This document shows positions 43,231-51,576 of a stretch of 64,000 nucleotides of DNA, piece after piece (positions within the stretch are counted from its first letter, which is position 1; each line of letters starts with the position of its first letter). The notes under the pieces were generated by a model that was not told where the DNA came from, searched no databases, and saw nothing but the letters and a program-made list of their open reading frames with translations. Origin of the DNA: DTWD01 sp963662965. GTDB taxonomy: Bacteria; Acidobacteriota; Vicinamibacteria; Vicinamibacterales; UBA8438. A program made the translations under genes and the position numbers. The stretch covers positions 2,356,001 through 2,420,000 of the forward strand of contig OY759970.1 of assembly GCA_963662965.1 (NCBI GenBank). Direction: 5' to 3'.

Positions 43231-43737
43231 ATGAGCAAGAGCTCAACCGTCACCGTGCGCGAGATGCCTGTCCCCGAAGTCGCCACCGCGAACGCCGGTG
43301 GGTTGATGATCCACGGTGAGACGCTGGTGATTTCCACTGATGAGCGAGTGGAAGTCGTCGACCTGACTGACCGGATCATGGCGTTCGTCCGAAAGCTCGG
43401 CGTCCGCGAGGGCATCGTCAGCCTCTGGTCGTTGCATACCACCTGCACGGTCTTCATTAACGAGTTCCAGTCGGCGCTGACGTCGGACATCAAGCGCTTC
43501 CTCGAACAGATGGTCGACCGCGACGGGGAATGGAAGCATAACGATCCGGATCAGTCCGACTGCGACCGGATGAATGCCGACTCGCACATTCGCGCCCTCC
43601 TGCTCGGACACAGCCTCACGCTGCAGGTGAGCGGCGGCGAGGTGGTGCTCGGACAGTGGCAGCGCGTCTTGGTGGGGGAGCTTGACGGTCCGCGCGCCCG
43701 CACGCTCCGCCTACAGGTGTGGGGCGTCGGCGAATAA
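43231..43737 (+). CDS. YjbQ family protein (UPF0047)
   Basis: 168 residues. YjbQ proteins are small trimers with reported thiamine-phosphate synthase side activity; the physiological role is unclear. Conserved pieces are VSLWSLHTTCTVFINEFQ, the HNDPDQSDCDRMNADSHIRA region with metal-binding His, and LGQWQRVLVGELDGPR near the C-terminus. ATG at 43231 follows GAGAGG. mqnE starts 30 bases later. Confidence 0.88.
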   Translation: MSKSSTVTVREMPVPEVATANAGGLMIHGETLVISTDERVEVVDLTDRIMAFVRKLGVREGIVSLWSLHTTCTVFINEFQSALTSDIKRFLEQMVDRDGEWKHNDPDQSDCDRMNADSHIRALLLGHSLTLQVSGGEVVLGQWQRVLVGELDGPRARTLRLQVWGVGE

Positions 43738-43767
43738 CGCCGCGCTACTCACCGCCCACGTGCATCG

Positions 43768-44868
43768 ATGTACGCTCGGCTCACGGCGAGTGGACTCCGC
43801 ACCGTTACCGACAAGCTAGACGCCGGCATCCGCCTTGATTTGGAGGACGGGGTGCGGCTCTTCGCCTGCCCCGATCTGCTCGGGGTCGGGTGGCTGGCCA
43901 ATCGCGAACGGGAACGGCGACACGGCCGGCAGACGTTCTTCAATCACAACATTCGTCTCGAGGCGACCAACGTCTGTGTGGCGAGCTGCCTCTTCTGCGC
44001 CTTCGCGCGATTGCAGCCGGGCGACGAGGGGGCTTACACGATGAGCCTCGAGCAAGCCTGGGACAAGCTGCGCGAGCGGGCGGACCAGTCGCTGACCGAG
44101 GTCCATGTTGTCAACGGGTTGCACCCTGATCTCCCGTGGGACTACTACCTGGAGTTGTTGCGCGGCTTCAAGCAGATCAAGCCGACCATCCATCTGAAGT
44201 GCTTTACCGCTATCGAGATCGCGTTCTTTGCCGAGCTGTACGGGAAAACCGACGAGCAGATCTTGCGCGAGTTGATGGACGCGGGGCTCGACTCGCTGCC
44301 CGGCGGTGGGGCCGAAGTGTTTGCCGAACGCGTGCGCCGGAAGATCTGCCACGACAAGGCCGGTGCGGATCGGTACTTGGCCATTCATCGGATCGCACAC
44401 CGTCTCGGCCTGCCGTCGAATGTGACGATGCTGTACGGTCACATCGAGACGGCCGAAGAGCGGGTCGACCACATGCTGCGCACGCGCGCCCTGCAAGACG
44501 AGACCGGCGGCTTCCAGGCGTTCATTCCGCTCGCGTTTCATCCCGACAACAATCAGATGCGGAAGCTGCCGGCACCGACGGCGCTCGACACGCTGCGCGT
44601 CCACGCCGTCGCGCGACTCATGCTCGACAACGTGCCGCACGTCAAGGCGTTCTGGATCGCGACCGGTGTGGACGTGGCGCAGACATCGCTGTGGTTCGGC
44701 GTCGACGACCTCGACGGCACGGTGCAGGAGGAGCGGATCTACCACATGGCGGGCGCGCCGACGCCCGAGATGATGACGCCCGAGCAGATCACCCGGTTGA
44801 TCCGCGCGGCGGGCCGTGAACCGGTCGAACGCGACACGTTTTACAACGTGGTTTCCCGACCGGCGTAA
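43768..44868 (+). CDS. mqnE: Aminofutalosine synthase (radical SAM)
   Basis: 366 residues. Radical SAM cluster motif CVASCLFC within EATNVCVASCLFCAFAR near residue 70. MqnE-specific stretches include HVVNGLHPDLPWDYYLEL, LDSLPGGGAEVFAERVRR, TMLYGHIETAEERVDHM and TGGFQAFIPLAFHPDN. It makes aminofutalosine in the futalosine route to menaquinone, fitting the ubiE/menG gene at 22.6 kb. Other mqn genes are not in this window. Confidence 0.93.
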   Translation: MYARLTASGLRTVTDKLDAGIRLDLEDGVRLFACPDLLGVGWLANRERERRHGRQTFFNHNIRLEATNVCVASCLFCAFARLQPGDEGAYTMSLEQAWDKLRERADQSLTEVHVVNGLHPDLPWDYYLELLRGFKQIKPTIHLKCFTAIEIAFFAELYGKTDEQILRELMDAGLDSLPGGGAEVFAERVRRKICHDKAGADRYLAIHRIAHRLGLPSNVTMLYGHIETAEERVDHMLRTRALQDETGGFQAFIPLAFHPDNNQMRKLPAPTALDTLRVHAVARLMLDNVPHVKAFWIATGVDVAQTSLWFGVDDLDGTVQEERIYHMAGAPTPEMMTPEQITRLIRAAGREPVERDTFYNVVSRPA

Positions 44869-44887
44869 TCCGCGGGCGAATCGCACA

Positions 44888-45042
44888 CAGGTTCGAAAGA
44901 CTCCATCGGAGTTGGCGGCTCAGCACTGGTCTTTCTCGAAAACCGTGTCGTCACGGTGACAGCTGGGCGCTATCAGTTGCCTGGTTGCGGTTCCTCCGAC
45001 GGTTTTCTCCGAGAGACCAACTGCTGAACCGCTACGAACCTG
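44888..45042 (+). repeat. Dispersed hairpin repeat, copy d (core only)
   Basis: 155-bp core bounded by CAGGTTCG and CGAACCTG. Stem GCGGCTCAGCACTGGTCTTT pairs with GAGAGACCAACTGCTGAACC. The inner stem is AAAACC/GGTTTT, where the copies at 14950 and 60349 have GGAATC/GATTCC. Pairing is therefore kept although the sequence differs. The long tail present in copies a and b is absent here. Confidence 0.75.
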
Positions 45043-45079
45043 CGATGAGGCCGGCGCGCATGATAGAATCTCCTTCACG

Positions 45080-45111
45080 GTCAGATTCCGCCGCGGGGTC
45101 TGGCTTTTTTT
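45080..45111 (+). terminator. Rho-independent terminator upstream of nadA
   Basis: GTCAGATTCC pairs with GGGGTCTGGC (10 pairs including G-T) around GCCGC and is followed by seven T residues. It could end the mqnE transcript. Because a TAGAAT -10-like box lies at 45064-45069, it could instead be an attenuator at the start of the nadA transcript. Confidence 0.65.
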
Positions 45112-45125
45112 AACATCCATCGCTT

Positions 45126-45267
45126 GAGAAAAGTTTCACAATCTTAGGCGCCGGCCTGGCACGGCGCCCGGGACCAAAAGGTGAGCGCGGACCCGCAACG
45201 GGTCGGCGCTTTTTATCGCCGCAAGATTGGGAAAAGTTTCACAAGCGACGCGCTGCACGAGGAACAG
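45126..45267 (+). ncRNA. Structured leader of nadA with tandem motif
   Basis: AAAAGTTTCACAA occurs twice, at about 45130-45142 and 45234-45246. Between the copies CAATCTTAGGCG can pair with CGCCGCAAGATTG. Inside lie GCGCC..GGCGC and GACCCG-CAA-CGGGTC hairpins. The layout suggests a regulatory RNA in the nadA 5' region. Acidobacteriota are known to carry the tandem NAD+-I (nadA motif) riboswitch there, but I cannot match its consensus from memory, so the identity is open. Confidence 0.4.
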
Positions 45268-46398
45268 ATGGACATCGAGTTGCTGAGCAAGGTCAAGGGC
45301 GAGCAGATTGGGGAGCGGCAGCCGCTGCCCGACCGCTACCTCGGTCTGGCCGACGAGGAGATGGTCGACCGAATCGCCAGAGCTCGCGTTAGGCTTGGAT
45401 CCCGGCTCCTCATTCTGGGTCATCACTACCAGCGCGATGAGGTCATCAGGTTCGCCGACTGCACCGGCGATTCGTTCAAATTGGCGAGGCAAGCGGCCGA
45501 GCGGCGTGACGCCGCCTACATCGTGTTCTGCGGCGTGCACTTCATGGCCGAGAGCGCCGATGTCCTCAGTGCGGCGCATCAGCGGGTCATCCTGCCCGAC
45601 CTCGCGGCCGGGTGCTCGATGGCGGACATGGCAGCGGTCGACCAGCTCGAGCTCTGCTGGGACGAGCTCGCCGGGATGGGCGCCGACGATGTGGTGCCGG
45701 TGACATACATCAACTCCGCGGCGGCGATCAAAGCGTTTTGCGGAGAGCACGGCGGCGTCGTCTGCACCTCGAGCAACGCCGAGCCGACGCTGCGGTGGGC
45801 GTGGGAGCGTGGCGAGCAGATTCTGTTTCTTCCTGACCAGCATCTCGGTCGGAACACCGCCTACGGGATGGGTGTGCCCCTCGACGAGATGGTGGTGTGG
45901 GATCCCGACCTCGCGTATGGCGGCGTGTCGCCGGATCGGCTGCGGCGCGCCCGCATGATTCTCTGGAAGGGCCATTGCTCGGTCCACACGCGGTTCACGG
46001 TATCGCAGGTGAGGCATCTACGCGACACGCTGCCGGACGTCCGCGTCATCGTTCATCCCGAGTGCACCTGGGATGTCGTACAGGCGGCCGACGAGAGCGG
46101 CTCGACCGAGCACATCATCAAGAAGGTGACCGGGAGCCCGGCGGGTTCGATGTGGGCCATTGGCACCGAGCAGCATCTCGTCAACCGGCTCGCTCGGGAG
46201 TTGGCGCCCGAGCGCACCGTGATGACGCTCGACCCGGTCGGCTGCCTCTGTTCGACCATGTACCGCGTCTCTCCGAACCACCTGCTCTGGGTCCTCGAAG
46301 CCTTGGTCGGCGGCACCGTCCACAACCAGATCGTCGTCCCCGAACGCGAGAAGCAGTGGACACGCGTCGCCCTCGACCGGATGTTGGAGATCCATTGA
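45268..46398 (+). CDS. nadA: Quinolinate synthase
   Basis: 376 residues. It forms quinolinate from iminoaspartate and DHAP with a [4Fe-4S] cluster. Evident features are LILGHHYQRDEVIRFADCTG, FCGVHFMAESADVLS, VTYINSAAAIKAFCG, ILFLPDQHLGRNTA and DPVGCLCSTMYR, which include the cluster cysteines. The ATG at 45268 has GAGGAA upstream. The frame is open back to a GTG at 45181, but that part belongs to the structured leader. No nadB or nadC is nearby. Confidence 0.93.
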   Translation: MDIELLSKVKGEQIGERQPLPDRYLGLADEEMVDRIARARVRLGSRLLILGHHYQRDEVIRFADCTGDSFKLARQAAERRDAAYIVFCGVHFMAESADVLSAAHQRVILPDLAAGCSMADMAAVDQLELCWDELAGMGADDVVPVTYINSAAAIKAFCGEHGGVVCTSSNAEPTLRWAWERGEQILFLPDQHLGRNTAYGMGVPLDEMVVWDPDLAYGGVSPDRLRRARMILWKGHCSVHTRFTVSQVRHLRDTLPDVRVIVHPECTWDVVQAADESGSTEHIIKKVTGSPAGSMWAIGTEQHLVNRLARELAPERTVMTLDPVGCLCSTMYRVSPNHLLWVLEALVGGTVHNQIVVPEREKQWTRVALDRMLEIH

Positions 46399-46560
46399 CT
46401 AGACGGGGCTGCGCCCCGCACCCCCCGCGGGCGCTGCGCGGTGACCCCGAAAGCCCCACTCCGCCGCCCGCAAGGCGCGCACGTGCGCGCCTTGGCCGCC
46501 CGCGATGGCCCCAAACGAGTGCAGAGTCTCGTTTCAGGCCGCACAACGGCCTCCGGCCAT
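46399..46560. repeat. GC-rich post-gene repeat, copy after nadA
   Basis: Begins CTAGACGGGGCTGCGCCCCGC right after the nadA stop and includes AAGGCGCGCACGTGCGCGCC. Remaining sequence to 46705 has CGGAGGCCGTTGTG-type short inverted pairs but no gene that I can support. Confidence 0.55.
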
Positions 46561-46705
46561 GGGCGGAAGGCATCGGCGGCCAGAATGGTGGACTTATTCG
46601 CGCCCGGATCCTACACTCGGTGGCTGCACCGAACCTGTTGGCTTGCGGCTGGGAGTGGTCGCGACCGTGAACGCCTGAGCCGCCCGCGGCTCGAAGGAGA
46701 CATTG

Positions 46706-47305
46706 ATGGCCCATGAACTACCCGCCCTGCCGTACGACTACAACGCCCTCGAGCCGCACATCGATGCGCAGACGATGGAGATTCACCATACGAAGCACCA
46801 TCAGACCTACGTCACCAAGCTCAACGGGGCACTCGAGGGCCATCCCGAGCTGGCGAGCAAGGGAGTCGACGAGCTGATCGCCGACCTCGACAGCCTGCCC
46901 GAAGGCATCAAGACGGCGGTGCGGAACAACGGGGGTGGCCACTCGAACCACACGATGTTCTGGCAGATGATGGGACCGAACGGCGGCGGCGCCCCGAGCG
47001 GCAACGCCGCCAATGCGATCGACGCGGCATTTGGCTCGTTCGACACGTTCAAGGAGAAGTTCTCCGCGGCCGGGGCTGGACGCTTCGGGAGTGGCTGGGT
47101 GTGGTTGATCAACAGCGCCGGCGTGGTGAGCATCGAGAGCTCGGCCAACCAGGACGGCCCGATCATGGACGGCAAGAGCGCGATTCTCGGGCTCGACGTC
47201 TGGGAGCATGCCTACTATCTGAAGTATCAGAACCGCCGGCCCGACTACATGGCGGCCTGGTTCAACACCATCAATTGGGACGAGGTAAACCGGAGACTGG
47301 GATAG
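46706..47305 (+). CDS. Superoxide dismutase (Fe/Mn family)
   Basis: 199 residues. Metal ligands are seen in context: His in MEIHHTKHHQTYV, His in NNGGGHSNHTMFW, and Asp and His in LDVWEHAYYLKYQNRRPDY. GGGHSNHT and the GSGWVWL segment lean to the Mn or cambialistic type. ATG at 46706 has GAAGGAGA 6 bases upstream; a TTG one codon earlier is less likely. No signal peptide, so cytoplasmic. Confidence 0.94.
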   Translation: MAHELPALPYDYNALEPHIDAQTMEIHHTKHHQTYVTKLNGALEGHPELASKGVDELIADLDSLPEGIKTAVRNNGGGHSNHTMFWQMMGPNGGGAPSGNAANAIDAAFGSFDTFKEKFSAAGAGRFGSGWVWLINSAGVVSIESSANQDGPIMDGKSAILGLDVWEHAYYLKYQNRRPDYMAAWFNTINWDEVNRRLG

Positions 47306-47338
47306 GGATCCGGGATCAGGGATCGGGGATCAGGGAGC

Positions 47339-48139
47339 ATGTCCTCCGTTTTGTTTCTCTTCCTCGCCCACCTCGGCCTCGGCATCGCCGCGACGCTGCT
47401 CTTGGTCGCGCGCGAAGCCGGGGTCCAGTTCTTTCGCTTCAATGCGGGGCTCGGCGCGGTGCTGCTGCTCATCGCGCTGGCGTTTCGGCCGGAGGCGCCG
47501 GCGGGTGCCCCGGCGTCCACGCTTGGCTTCGCGTCGCTCGTCACGGCCACCGGCGCGTTGCTGTTCTACTGGGCGACGGTCGGGCGCGCGTTCGCCGCGC
47601 TCCGTCCGGTGTTGCTGTGGGTGACGGTGATCGGCGGCGGCGGCGCGCTCGTGGCGCAGGCGATGAGCTGGTCGGCGATGGAGATGGGGCCATCGTCCGC
47701 GCTGACGACGGCGAGCTTCGTCTCGTCGTCGGCGCTGCTCGGCGGCAGCTGCACCGCGATGATCCTGGGCCATTGGTATCTCGTGCTGCCGTCGATGGAT
47801 GTGTCGCTCCTGCAGCGGATGGTGAAGTTTCACATCGGGTCGACCCTCGTGCGCATCGTCGTCGTCGGCGTGGTGATCGCCACGGCGTTCGCCAACTGGC
47901 AGTCGCCAGGCGGAGCTGGGTTTGACCGCTACGCCTTGTCGATCGAGGGCATCTTCCTCTGGCAACGGGTGCTGTTCGGGCTGCTCGGTCCGAGCGTGCT
48001 CGCGTACCTGACCTGGGAGACGGCCAAGATTCAATCGACGCAGTCGGCGACCGGCATTTTGTATGTCGACTTCTTTACCGTGATCGTCGGTGAGATGCTG
48101 GCGAAGTACCTGCTCGTGTCGCAGCGAGTGCCGCTGTGA
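47339..48139 (+). CDS. Multi-pass membrane protein of unknown function
   Basis: 266 residues with about seven or eight hydrophobic segments from the very N-terminus (VLFLFLAHLGLGIAATLLLV) to the C-terminus. Polar conserved-looking stretches in membrane loops include GGSCTAMILGHWYLVLPSMD and MVKFHIGSTLVR. Not recognised. It is preceded by short GGGATC-type repeats (47302-47336) and overlaps the next zinc-ribbon gene by four bases, so the two are co-translated. Confidence 0.7.
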   Translation: MSSVLFLFLAHLGLGIAATLLLVAREAGVQFFRFNAGLGAVLLLIALAFRPEAPAGAPASTLGFASLVTATGALLFYWATVGRAFAALRPVLLWVTVIGGGGALVAQAMSWSAMEMGPSSALTTASFVSSSALLGGSCTAMILGHWYLVLPSMDVSLLQRMVKFHIGSTLVRIVVVGVVIATAFANWQSPGGAGFDRYALSIEGIFLWQRVLFGLLGPSVLAYLTWETAKIQSTQSATGILYVDFFTVIVGEMLAKYLLVSQRVPL

Positions 48140-48600
48140 ACCTCACGATCACGTGTCCCGACTGCGCGGGCCGCCTGCCGATTGATGCGCCCGACGCGCC
48201 AACGGCCATCATCTGCGGCAGGTGCGACCGCGCGATCGCCTTGGCGGTGAGTGATAACCTCCGCGGTGACGCCGAGATCGACACCTGCCCGGTCTGCGAG
48301 GGGCACGATTTCTACCGTCGGAAGGACTTTGACCCGAAGCTCGGGCTCGCGGTCATCATCACCGGCGCGCTCATCAGCGCCGGTTTCTACTGGTACGGGA
48401 TGGACCTCGTGGCCTACGGGGTGCTGGGGGCGGCGGCGCTGCTCGACCTGTTTGTCTACGGACGCCTCAAGGACCTGTCGGTCTGCTACCGCGACCACAC
48501 GGAATTTCGCGGCGACTACCCGAAGACGGCGCCGATCTTCGACCTGGCAACCGCCGACGAGTTGGAACTTGAGTGGGCGCGGCGGCTCGGCAAGCAGTAG
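48136..48600 (+). CDS. Zinc-ribbon membrane protein
   Basis: 154 residues. Three CxxC knuckles: CPDC at 7-10, CGRC at 27-30 and CPVC near 51-54, suggesting zinc ribbons. Two membrane helices span about residues 68-86 and 90-108. A C-terminal soluble part contains HTEFRGDYPKTAPIFDLATA. No function known. GTG start overlaps the upstream membrane protein stop; both precede the nitrile hydratase genes. Confidence 0.68.
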   Translation: MNLTITCPDCAGRLPIDAPDAPTAIICGRCDRAIALAVSDNLRGDAEIDTCPVCEGHDFYRRKDFDPKLGLAVIITGALISAGFYWYGMDLVAYGVLGAAALLDLFVYGRLKDLSVCYRDHTEFRGDYPKTAPIFDLATADELELEWARRLGKQ

Positions 48601-48655
48601 GGCGCGCACGGCGCTATAGTTCACCACGGATGCGGCCGCGACGTCCGCGGCGATC

Positions 48656-49321
48656 GTGGTACATCGACACGTGGCTGACCCGAAGCAGTCCGGCGGCGCG
48701 CATGATCACGAGCACGAGCACCAGGTAGTGCCGTCGGACATCGCGCTGCGCGTAAAGGCGCTCGAGTCGGTACTCGTCGAAAAAGCGATGGTCGACCGCG
48801 CGGAGCTCGATGCGGTGGTCGATACCTACGAGAACAAGATCGGCCCGCGCAACGGCACCCGGGTCGTCGCGCGGGCCTGGGTCGATCCCGACTACCGGGC
48901 GCGCCTTCTGGCGGACGGCACCGCGGCCATCGCGGAGCTCGGCTACGGCGGTGCTCAGGGTGAGCACATGGTCGTCGTCGCCAACGAGCCGGGCGTCCAC
49001 AACCTCGTCGTCTGCACGCTCTGCTCCTGCTATCCGTGGCCAACGCTCGGTCTGCCTCCCGTGTGGTACAAGTCCGCGCCTTACCGCTCGCGTGCCGTGA
49101 TCGATCCACGCGGCGTGCTGCAGGAGTTCGGGGTCGAGCTGGACGCCGACGTCGAAGTGCGGGTCTGGGACAGCACGGCCGAGATCCGCTATCTCGTGTT
49201 GCCGGAGCGCCCGATCGGCACCGATGACCTCACCGAAGCGGAGCTCGCTGAGGTGGTGACGCGCAACTCGATGATCGGTGTGGCGAAGGTCGCCGCGCCG
49301 GCAGGTGGGGACGGGGCATGA
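48656..49321 (+). CDS. nthA: Nitrile hydratase alpha subunit (cobalt type)
   Basis: 221 residues. The metal-binding motif VVCTLCSCYPWP near residue 118 is the C-T-L-C-S-C form used by cobalt enzymes (iron enzymes have Ser in place of Thr). LPPVWYKSAPYRSRAVIDPR is a second family block. A His-rich stretch HDHEHEHQ lies near the N-terminus. The start is uncertain: GTG at 48656 or 48671, neither with a good ribosome site. It hydrates nitriles to amides with the beta subunit. Confidence 0.93.
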   Translation: MVHRHVADPKQSGGAHDHEHEHQVVPSDIALRVKALESVLVEKAMVDRAELDAVVDTYENKIGPRNGTRVVARAWVDPDYRARLLADGTAAIAELGYGGAQGEHMVVVANEPGVHNLVVCTLCSCYPWPTLGLPPVWYKSAPYRSRAVIDPRGVLQEFGVELDADVEVRVWDSTAEIRYLVLPERPIGTDDLTEAELAEVVTRNSMIGVAKVAAPAGGDGA

Positions 49322-49971
49322 ACGGCGTGCACGATATGGGCGGCATGCATGGCAGGGGTCCCATCGAGCCGGAACCGGACGAACCGGTGTTTCACGAGCC
49401 GTGGGAGGGGCGGGTTCTGGCGCTTCGGTTCAGGACCGATCGGTGGAGTCTGGGCCGCCACCTCGGCAACTACCGGTTCGGGCAGGAACGCCTTCCCGCC
49501 GCCGATTACCTGCGGATGTCGTATTACGAGCGATGGTTCACGGTGCTCGTCGACCGGCTGCTGCGGGGAAACCTTGTCACCCCGGCGGAGCTCGAAAGCG
49601 GCCGGGCGGATTCCACCCGGCCTCGATCGGAGCTCCTTTCGGCTTCCGCTGAAGAAGCGGTCGGCGCCGGGCGGCTGGACGTCGAGGTGGTCGCACGATA
49701 TCGGCCCGGAGAGCGCGTCCGCGCACGCAACTTCAACCCGGTCGGGCACACGCGCCTCCCGCGCTACACGCGCGGCAAGTCGGGAACGGTGATGCGGGAT
49801 CACGGCGTCTTCGACCGGCAGGACACCGACACTGACGGGCAGAAGTTTGGCTACCGCCCGCAGCGTGTGTACTCCATCCGTTTCGCGGCGCGCGAGCTAT
49901 GGGGCGACAGCACCGCGGCGCACGACGCCGTTTATGTCGACTGCTGGGAGTCGTATCTTGAGCCCGCGTGA
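49318..49971 (+). CDS. nthB: Nitrile hydratase beta subunit
   Basis: 217 residues. The N-terminal MNGVHDMGGMHG is the hallmark of the beta subunit. YYERWFTVLVDRLLRGN, HTRLPRYTRGKSGTV and the C-terminal YSIRFAARELWGDS are conserved blocks. It overlaps nthA by four bases (ATGA). Subunits assemble as alpha-beta pairs in the cytoplasm. Confidence 0.95.
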   Translation: MNGVHDMGGMHGRGPIEPEPDEPVFHEPWEGRVLALRFRTDRWSLGRHLGNYRFGQERLPAADYLRMSYYERWFTVLVDRLLRGNLVTPAELESGRADSTRPRSELLSASAEEAVGAGRLDVEVVARYRPGERVRARNFNPVGHTRLPRYTRGKSGTVMRDHGVFDRQDTDTDGQKFGYRPQRVYSIRFAARELWGDSTAAHDAVYVDCWESYLEPA

Positions 49972-50320
49972 GGTCGCCCCGGAACAGCTCCAGGCACTGC
50001 CGCCGCTACCGCGCGACGACGAGGGTCCGGTGTTCGCCGAGCCGTGGCAGGCCCAGGCGTTTGCCCTGGCGGTGAGACTCTCCGCGCAGGGCCATTTCGC
50101 CTGGAAGGAGTGGGCCGCTGCACTCGCCGACGAGCTCAAGGCGGCTGCCGCTTGCGGCGAGCTCGATGATGGATCGCAGTACTACCACCATTGGGTGGCG
50201 GCGCTGGAGCGCCTCGTCACGGAGAAAGGCCTCACCGATTCGCCAGCGCTTGTCGAGCGGAAGGACGCGTGGGTCGACGCGTACCGGCGCACGCCTCACG
50301 GGAAGCCGGTCGAGCTTTAA
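49958..50320 (+). CDS. Nitrile hydratase accessory (activator) protein
   Basis: 120 residues. GPVFAEPWQAQAFALAVRLS and FAWKEWAAALADEL match the accessory proteins that help load cobalt into the alpha subunit, and resemble the beta-subunit N-terminal region. The TTG at 49958 with GGGAG about 8 bases upstream is the best start; it overlaps the 3' end of nthB. C-terminus RRTPHGKPVEL is typical. It ends facing moeA, overlapping it by four bases. Confidence 0.88.
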   Translation: MSPREVAPEQLQALPPLPRDDEGPVFAEPWQAQAFALAVRLSAQGHFAWKEWAAALADELKAAAACGELDDGSQYYHHWVAALERLVTEKGLTDSPALVERKDAWVDAYRRTPHGKPVEL

Positions 50321-51576
50321 AACAGCTTGACGTCGACCAGTTCCCCCTTCTCGACGATGTCGGTCTGCGCAGGAATCTCGATGTAGCCGTCGGCTTGCGA
50401 CATGCTGGTGATGTCGCCCGACGCCTTGAACGCGCCGACCGCTTCGCCATCGACGATTCGCACCGTATAGAACTGATGCCGCCCGGTCGTGGAGACCAGG
50501 CGTTGCGCCGCCGGGATGGTGAGTGTGCGCATCCGATGCGGGGGGAGGTGCGCCATCGACCGCAGCAGCGGCACGAGCAGCATGTAGGCGTTCGAGAGAC
50601 AGGAGGTTGGGTAACCCGGCATTCCGAACACCGGTGTCGATCCGATATGCCCGAAGACGGTCGGCTTTCCCGGTTTGACGGCGATGCCATGAAACAGCAC
50701 GGCGCCTTTCTCTTGCAGGATGTCGAGGGTCAGGTCCTTTTCTCCCACCGAGCTGCCACCCGAGAAGACCAGGACGTCAGTACCGCCGCTCACGATGGCA
50801 TCGACAGCCGCGCCGAGCGCGTCGAGCGAATCGGCCGCGATCGGATGCGAGGTGGCGATGCCCCCGTGCTCCCAGACGACCGAGCCGAGCGTAAAGCGAT
50901 TGATGTCATAGATTTGACCCGGCTCGAGTGGCTGGCCCGGCTCGACGATCTCGTTACCGGTCGACAGCAGCGCCACCCGCGGCCGGTCGTAGACCACGAC
51001 ATCGGCAAGCCCGAGCGCCGCGATGGCGCCAAGCCGGCTTGGCGTGAGATGGTCGCCAGCTCCGAGCACCGCTTGATCGACCGTGATGTCGGCGCCGCGC
51101 CGCCCGACATTCTGTTTCGGGTAGACCGGCACGAAGATGTCGACCGCTCCGTCGGCGCGGTCGTCGGCCTCGGTTTCTTCGACCATGACGACGGCATCGG
51201 CCCCGTCCGGTATCGGCGTGCCGGTCGCGATTTCGGTGCACTCACCGGACACGAGGCGGTGGGCCGGCACGCTGCCGGTATGCACCGTCTCGACGCATCG
51301 CAGACGCTTCGGTGCCTGCCGGTTGGCGCCAAACGTGTCTTCTGCAATGACGGCGTACCCATCCATCGCGGCGCGATCGAACGGCGGCACATCGCGGGTG
51401 GCGACGATCTCGGTGGCGAGCACGCGGCCGACGGCATCCGCGAGCGCCACGCGACTGGTGCGCTCGAGCGGACGAGCGGCCTCGGCGACCAGACGAAGCG
51501 CTTCGTCCATAGGGATCGTCTTTCGAATCGGGCGCATCTTTCTTTTGGCCATGTTCAGTGCCGCATCGTCGATCAT
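50317..51576 (-). CDS. moeA: Molybdopterin molybdenumtransferase
   Basis: About 419 residues. MoeA inserts molybdate into adenylylated molybdopterin. Family features: PPFDRAAMDGYAV near residue 65, TGTPIPDGADAVVMVE, RVALLSTGNEIVEPG, VLVFSGGSSVGEKDL, and FGMPGYPTSCLSNAY. The start ATG at 51576 overlaps the moaB stop by four bases. A second ATG 8 codons in (51552) is possible. Confidence 0.93.
   Translation of the reverse strand: MIDDAALNMAKRKMRPIRKTIPMDEALRLVAEAARPLERTSRVALADAVGRVLATEIVATRDVPPFDRAAMDGYAVIAEDTFGANRQAPKRLRCVETVHTGSVPAHRLVSGECTEIATGTPIPDGADAVVMVEETEADDRADGAVDIFVPVYPKQNVGRRGADITVDQAVLGAGDHLTPSRLGAIAALGLADVVVYDRPRVALLSTGNEIVEPGQPLEPGQIYDINRFTLGSVVWEHGGIATSHPIAADSLDALGAAVDAIVSGGTDVLVFSGGSSVGEKDLTLDILQEKGAVLFHGIAVKPGKPTVFGHIGSTPVFGMPGYPTSCLSNAYMLLVPLLRSMAHLPPHRMRTLTIPAAQRLVSTTGRHQFYTVRIVDGEAVGAFKASGDITSMSQADGYIEIPAQTDIVEKGELVDVKLF

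Noticed and set aside
45181..45267. Upstream GTG start for nadA adding 29 residues
   Set aside because: This stretch forms the structured leader, while the ATG at 45268 has a proper ribosome site and gives the family length.
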